Positions 59,506-64,000 of a stretch of DNA of 64,000 bases are shown here, piece by piece. Made by a program: the position numbers and the translations under genes. The DNA comes from Anoxybacteroides voinovskiense (GTDB taxonomy: Bacteria > Bacillota > Bacilli > Bacillales > Anoxybacillaceae). Below the pieces are notes generated by a model. It did no database searches. It had not been told where the DNA came from and was given only the letters and a program-made list of their open reading frames with translations. The DNA is taken from NCBI RefSeq assembly GCF_014196205.1, contig NZ_JACIDE010000005.1, forward strand, positions 119,721-183,720, read 5' to 3'. The stretch's first letter is position 1. Each line of letters begins with the position of its first letter.

Positions 59506-60144
59506 ATGGGCAGAGAATTTTTAGACATCTTTGAAACGTGGGCACAGTCGTACGATTCGTCTGTATATGGACACGATGAGCAATATCGCGACGTATTTGA
59601 CGGGTATGAAGCGATTTTAAATACAGTGGTCGAAAAAAGCGGCAACGTTGTTTTAGAGTTTGGTGTTGGCACAGGGAATTTAACGAAAAAATTACTTGAA
59701 GCAGGAAAAACCGTATACGGCATCGAGCCATCAGCGCCGATGCGCGAACTAGCAATGGAAAAACTAGAAGGGGTATCGATACAAGATGGGGATTTTTTGC
59801 AGTTTCCGTTTCCAAAGGAAGCAATTGATACGATCGTCAGCACATACGCCTTTCATCATTTAACCGATGAAGAAAAAGAACATGCGATTAGGAAGTATGG
59901 CAAGCTGTTGACGAAAGGTGGTAAAATAGTGTTTGCGGATACAGCGTTTATTGACCGCGAAGCGTATGAGGCGATGATTGCGGAAGCGAAGCAAAAAGGA
60001 TTTGTCGATTTAGCGGAAGACTTACAACGCGAATATTACACGACGATCCCTATTCTGGAACGCATATTTACAACAAACGGTTTTACCGTCACCTTTACGC
60101 CAATGAATCGTTTCGTTTGGTTGATGGAGGCTGTGAAACAATAA
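59506..60144 (+). CDS. yrrT: SAM-dependent methyltransferase YrrT
   Basis: A 212-residue class I methyltransferase (SAM motif [16 protein letters not shown] near residue 45; [17 protein letters not shown]). Its substrate is unknown; it heads the operon that recycles S-adenosylhomocysteine sulfur. ATG 59506 ([17 protein letters not shown], then HDEQYRDVF) matches the YrrT start and lies nine bases after GGAG; ATG 59491 is in frame but badly spaced. Confidence 0.93.
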   Translation: MGREFLDIFETWAQSYDSSVYGHDEQYRDVFDGYEAILNTVVEKSGNVVLEFGVGTGNLTKKLLEAGKTVYGIEPSAPMRELAMEKLEGVSIQDGDFLQFPFPKEAIDTIVSTYAFHHLTDEEKEHAIRKYGKLLTKGGKIVFADTAFIDREAYEAMIAEAKQKGFVDLAEDLQREYYTTIPILERIFTTNGFTVTFTPMNRFVWLMEAVKQ

Positions 60145-60162
60145 GGGAAAGAGGTCGAAGGG

Positions 60163-60864
60163 ATGAAAGTAGCAATCATTGGCGCGATGGAAGAAGAAGT
60201 CGCGATTTTGCGCGAAAAAATCGAAAACAGAAACGATACAACGGTTGCCAGCTGCGAATTTTATACTGGCACGTTACACGGGGTGGACGTAATTTTACTA
60301 AAATCCGGCATTGGCAAAGTAAATGCGGCGATGTCGACAACGATTTTATTGGAACGGTTTCAGCCAGATGTCGTCATTAACACAGGGTCTGCTGGCGGAT
60401 TTCTCGCTTCGTTAAATGTCGGTGATATCGTCATTTCGACAGAAGTGGCCCATCATGACGTCGATGTAACGGCGTTTGGCTATGCGTATGGCCAAGTGCC
60501 AGGCTTGCCGGCGCGCTACGCCGCAGACGAGAAGCTTATCAATATTGCTGAAAAAAGTGCCGCTAACATTCGCGACGTGCAAGTGGCGAAAGGGCTGATT
60601 GCGACGGGCGATTCGTTTATGCACGACCCAGCGCGCGTCGATTTTGTGCGCACGCAATTTCCGGAGCTTTGCGCAGTAGAAATGGAAGCGGCGGCGATTG
60701 CGCAAGTATGCCACCAGTTTGGCGTGCCGTTTGTCGTCATTCGCGCGCTTTCCGATATCGCTGGCAAAGAATCGAACGTATCGTTTGAACAGTTTTTGCA
60801 TAAAGCAGCGCTTCATTCGTCGGAACTTGTGCAGGCGATGGTGAACGAATTAAAACAGTCGTAA
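60163..60864 (+). CDS. mtnN: 5'-methylthioadenosine/S-adenosylhomocysteine nucleosidase
   Basis: MtnN splits adenine from S-adenosylhomocysteine and methylthioadenosine. The 233-residue product has [40 protein letters not shown], the substrate motif [20 protein letters not shown] and the catalytic aspartate in ALSDIAG. Released S-ribosylhomocysteine would need LuxS (not in the window) to reach homocysteine; adenine can be salvaged by apt at 22.9 kb. 18 bases after yrrT. Confidence 0.97.
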   Translation: MKVAIIGAMEEEVAILREKIENRNDTTVASCEFYTGTLHGVDVILLKSGIGKVNAAMSTTILLERFQPDVVINTGSAGGFLASLNVGDIVISTEVAHHDVDVTAFGYAYGQVPGLPARYAADEKLINIAEKSAANIRDVQVAKGLIATGDSFMHDPARVDFVRTQFPELCAVEMEAAAIAQVCHQFGVPFVVIRALSDIAGKESNVSFEQFLHKAALHSSELVQAMVNELKQS

Positions 60865-60888
60865 GGAGAGGTTCTCTCCTTATTTTCT
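60863..60888 (+). terminator. First hairpin between mtnN and mccA
   Basis: Eight-bp stem AAGGAGAG / CTCTCCTT, loop GTT, then ATTTTCTTT. Starts at the mtnN stop codon. Looks like a weak terminator within the operon. Confidence 0.6.
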
Positions 60889-60892
60889 TTAG

Positions 60893-60925
60893 AAAGAGTG
60901 CAGGAGTTACTCTTTATTTTCTTTA
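60893..60925 (+). terminator. Second hairpin between mtnN and mccA
   Basis: Seven-bp stem AAAGAGT / ACTCTTT, loop GCAGGAGTT, then ATTTTCTTT, the same tail as the first hairpin. Ends 13 bases before the mccA start. Confidence 0.55.
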
Positions 60926-60937
60926 TGAGGTGACACC

Positions 60938-62996
<2,059 letters not shown>

Positions 62997-63059
62997 ATTA
63001 CATCGTCCTCTTTTTCCCTTTCTATGATACATTGAAAAAAGGAAAGGGGGACGGCTGTT

Positions 63060-63299
63060 GTGGATGAACAAAAACGAAATTGGTTAGGAAAAGCGCGTGA
63101 CTATAAAGCATACAGTCTCGTCTTGTTTGCGCTTAGCGCATTTTTATATATCGGCACACTCATCCCAAGTGCCATCGACGGAACGAAGCGACTGCTCGTA
63201 CTTGGAGCAGTGTTCGTTCTCATGCTCGCTTCTATTTTTTTCTCGCATCGGTCAAATGTATACGTACGGAAACTAGAAGATGACGAACACGCGCTATAA
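63060..63299 (+). CDS. yrhC: YrhC-like membrane protein
   Basis: A 79-residue protein with two membrane helices (about 19-37 and 44-61) and charged ends (MDEQKRNWLGKARDYKAYS; RKLEDDEHAL), matching YrhC, the last gene of the B. subtilis yrrT-mtnN-mccA-mccB-yrhC operon. GTG 63060 lies about eight bases after AAAGGGGG. Function unknown; a link to sulfur metabolism is by association only. Confidence 0.85.
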   Translation: MDEQKRNWLGKARDYKAYSLVLFALSAFLYIGTLIPSAIDGTKRLLVLGAVFVLMLASIFFSHRSNVYVRKLEDDEHAL

Positions 63300-63369
63300 A
63301 TTCGAACGGAACAAAAACAACAGAAAAGGATGTGAACGGGTCATCCTAGTAACCATCGGCTTACTATAT

Positions 63370-63399
63370 AAAACAGTCCCTGAACAGGGGACTGTTTTT
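63370..63399 (+). terminator. Terminator of the yrrT operon
   Basis: Stem AACAGTCCCT / AGGGGACTGTT with loop GAAC (one extra G), followed by five T. Outside it, between 63300 and 63370, I see nothing else. Confidence 0.85.
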
Positions 63400-63415
63400 C
63401 ATTTAAAGGTATTAC

Positions 63416-63561
63416 TGTAAATTAGCACACTATTCCAGAACTACTTTTTCAAATTATTTTGGATGAAAATCGGAAATACCGCGCAAAATGTTTGCGAATT
63501 CTCTCCGATTTTGCACGCTTTTTCCGATCCTTTGCACATTATCTCAGACGAAAATCAGAAA
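63416..63561. mobile_element. Putative transposon end with repeated subterminal motifs
   Basis: Four related motifs lie in 100 bases: GATGAAAATCGGAAA (63462), TCCGATTTTGCAC (63504), TCCGATCCTTTGCAC (63523) and GACGAAAATCAGAAA (63547); all share an AAAATCGGA core in one or the other direction. A TGT at 63416 (TGTAAATTAGCACAC) could be the outer tip. Multiple ordered sites are typical of the ends of Tn7/Tn5053-like elements, whose ATPase type is encoded next to it. Confidence 0.5.
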
Positions 63562-63589
63562 AAGAAGAGGAGCCGTTCGGCCCCTTTCC

Positions 63590-64000
63590 TTATGCCCCTG
63601 TTTCCTCCACCGCCATTCGAACAATTTCTTCGTCAATCACGTCCTTTTTTAGCTGGTAGCCGTACAAAAGGCATGTCGTCGTTAACGTATTGATGACTCG
63701 TGGCCATCCTTGCGACTGTAGGGCGATCGCCTCTAAAGCCGCAGGGGTAAAAATCGAGTGTTTCGCTCCTGCTTGCTTCATTCGCTGCTCAATGTACGCG
63801 GCCACTTCTTCTTTCGAGAGCGCCCCCATCCGATACCGCATGATGATGCGTTGGTGAAGCGGACGGTGGTGATTCAAGCGCAACCGTATCTGTAAGTGGG
63901 GCAGCCCTGCCAAAATCAACACGAACGGATTCGTGGAGTCCATGTGAAAATTAAACAGAATGGCGATATCTTGCAAAAACGCATCTTTCGCAAGATGCAT
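63590..64000 (-). CDS. ExeA/TniB-type AAA ATPase, C-terminal part (5' end outside window)
   Basis: The frame is open to the end of the window; 136 residues and the stop are seen. The segment VLILAGLPHLQIRLRLNHHR, then PLHQRIIMRYRMGALSKEE matches the region after Walker B in ExeA/TniB-like ATPases, followed by the helical domain (IFTPAALEAIALQSQGWPRV). Such ATPases assist DDE transposases in target choice; the transposase gene would be expected beyond 64000. The helicase-like GspA/ExeA secretion role is unlikely here. A GC-rich hairpin and T tract follow its stop on the minus strand (about 63555-63585). Confidence 0.75.
   Translation of the reverse strand: MHLAKDAFLQDIAILFNFHMDSTNPFVLILAGLPHLQIRLRLNHHRPLHQRIIMRYRMGALSKEEVAAYIEQRMKQAGAKHSIFTPAALEAIALQSQGWPRVINTLTTTCLLYGYQLKKDVIDEEIVRMAVEETGA

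Overview
The window is a stretch of bacterial chromosome from a spore-forming Firmicute of the Bacillaceae. Three things point there: strong AGGAGG-type ribosome sites with frequent TTG and GTG starts, several sporulation genes (safA, a coxA-like gene, bofC, spoVB), and a gene order that closely follows the Bacillus subtilis nadB-to-yrhC segment. Protein and codon character suggest a moderate thermophile such as Anoxybacillus or Geobacillus. That is an inference and the species cannot be fixed from the sequence alone.

Layout. 1-7.6 kb: NAD synthesis (the 3' part of nadB, then nadC, nadA and a nearby nadE) interleaved with spore coat and cortex genes (safA with two tandem-repeat tracts, a CotS-like kinase-fold gene, a coxA-like lipoprotein). 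7.7-17.2 kb: yebC, a DUF3231 gene, bofC, ruvAB, queA-tgt (queuosine), yajC, then yrzE and spoVB on the minus strand, and comN. 17.2-26.2 kb: secDF, a cation-efflux gene, recJ, apt, relA, dtd. 26.2-27.7 kb: a cell-wall amidase gene (yrvJ-like) broken by one in-frame TAA. 27.8-31.8 kb: a small gene, a T-box leader, hisS-aspS and 6S RNA. 31.8-44.5 kb: tcdA, an RND exporter with a TetR gene, rarA, cymR, iscS-mnmA, a TPR gene, recD2 and two tiny genes. 44.5-46.05 kb: an AT-rich accessory patch with gene remnants, 28-bp direct repeats and a 137-bp multi-arm palindrome. 46.1-59.4 kb: an AI-2E-type membrane protein, a T-box leader with alaS, ireB-ruvX-yrzB, mltG, the wobble-uridine modification set trmR-yrrN-yrrO, udk, greA, pbpI, yrrS, yrzA. 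59.4-63.3 kb: yrrT-mtnN-mccA-mccB-yrhC, which turns S-adenosylhomocysteine-derived homocysteine into cysteine. The last 600 bases look like the end of a transposon carrying an ExeA/TniB-type ATPase that runs off the window.

The genes fit together in several ways. The CymR repressor gene (38.2 kb) lies in the same window as its likely target, the yrrT operon, which has an ATAATTC-N15-GAATTAT dyad between promoter and start. iscS-mnmA, trmR-yrrN-yrrO, queA-tgt and tcdA together supply several modifications at or near the tRNA anticodon. Both aminoacyl-tRNA synthetase units are under T-box control.

No large undescribed gene system was found; nearly all coding sequence belongs to known families. 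The most unusual material is non-coding: a family of multi-arm palindromes (45.8 and 26.2 kb), a second short repeat family (8.5 and 14.7 kb), a terminator whose 3' arm doubles as the pbpI ribosome site, an RBS-sequestering hairpin before the AI-2E gene, and perfect dyads before mltG and greA.
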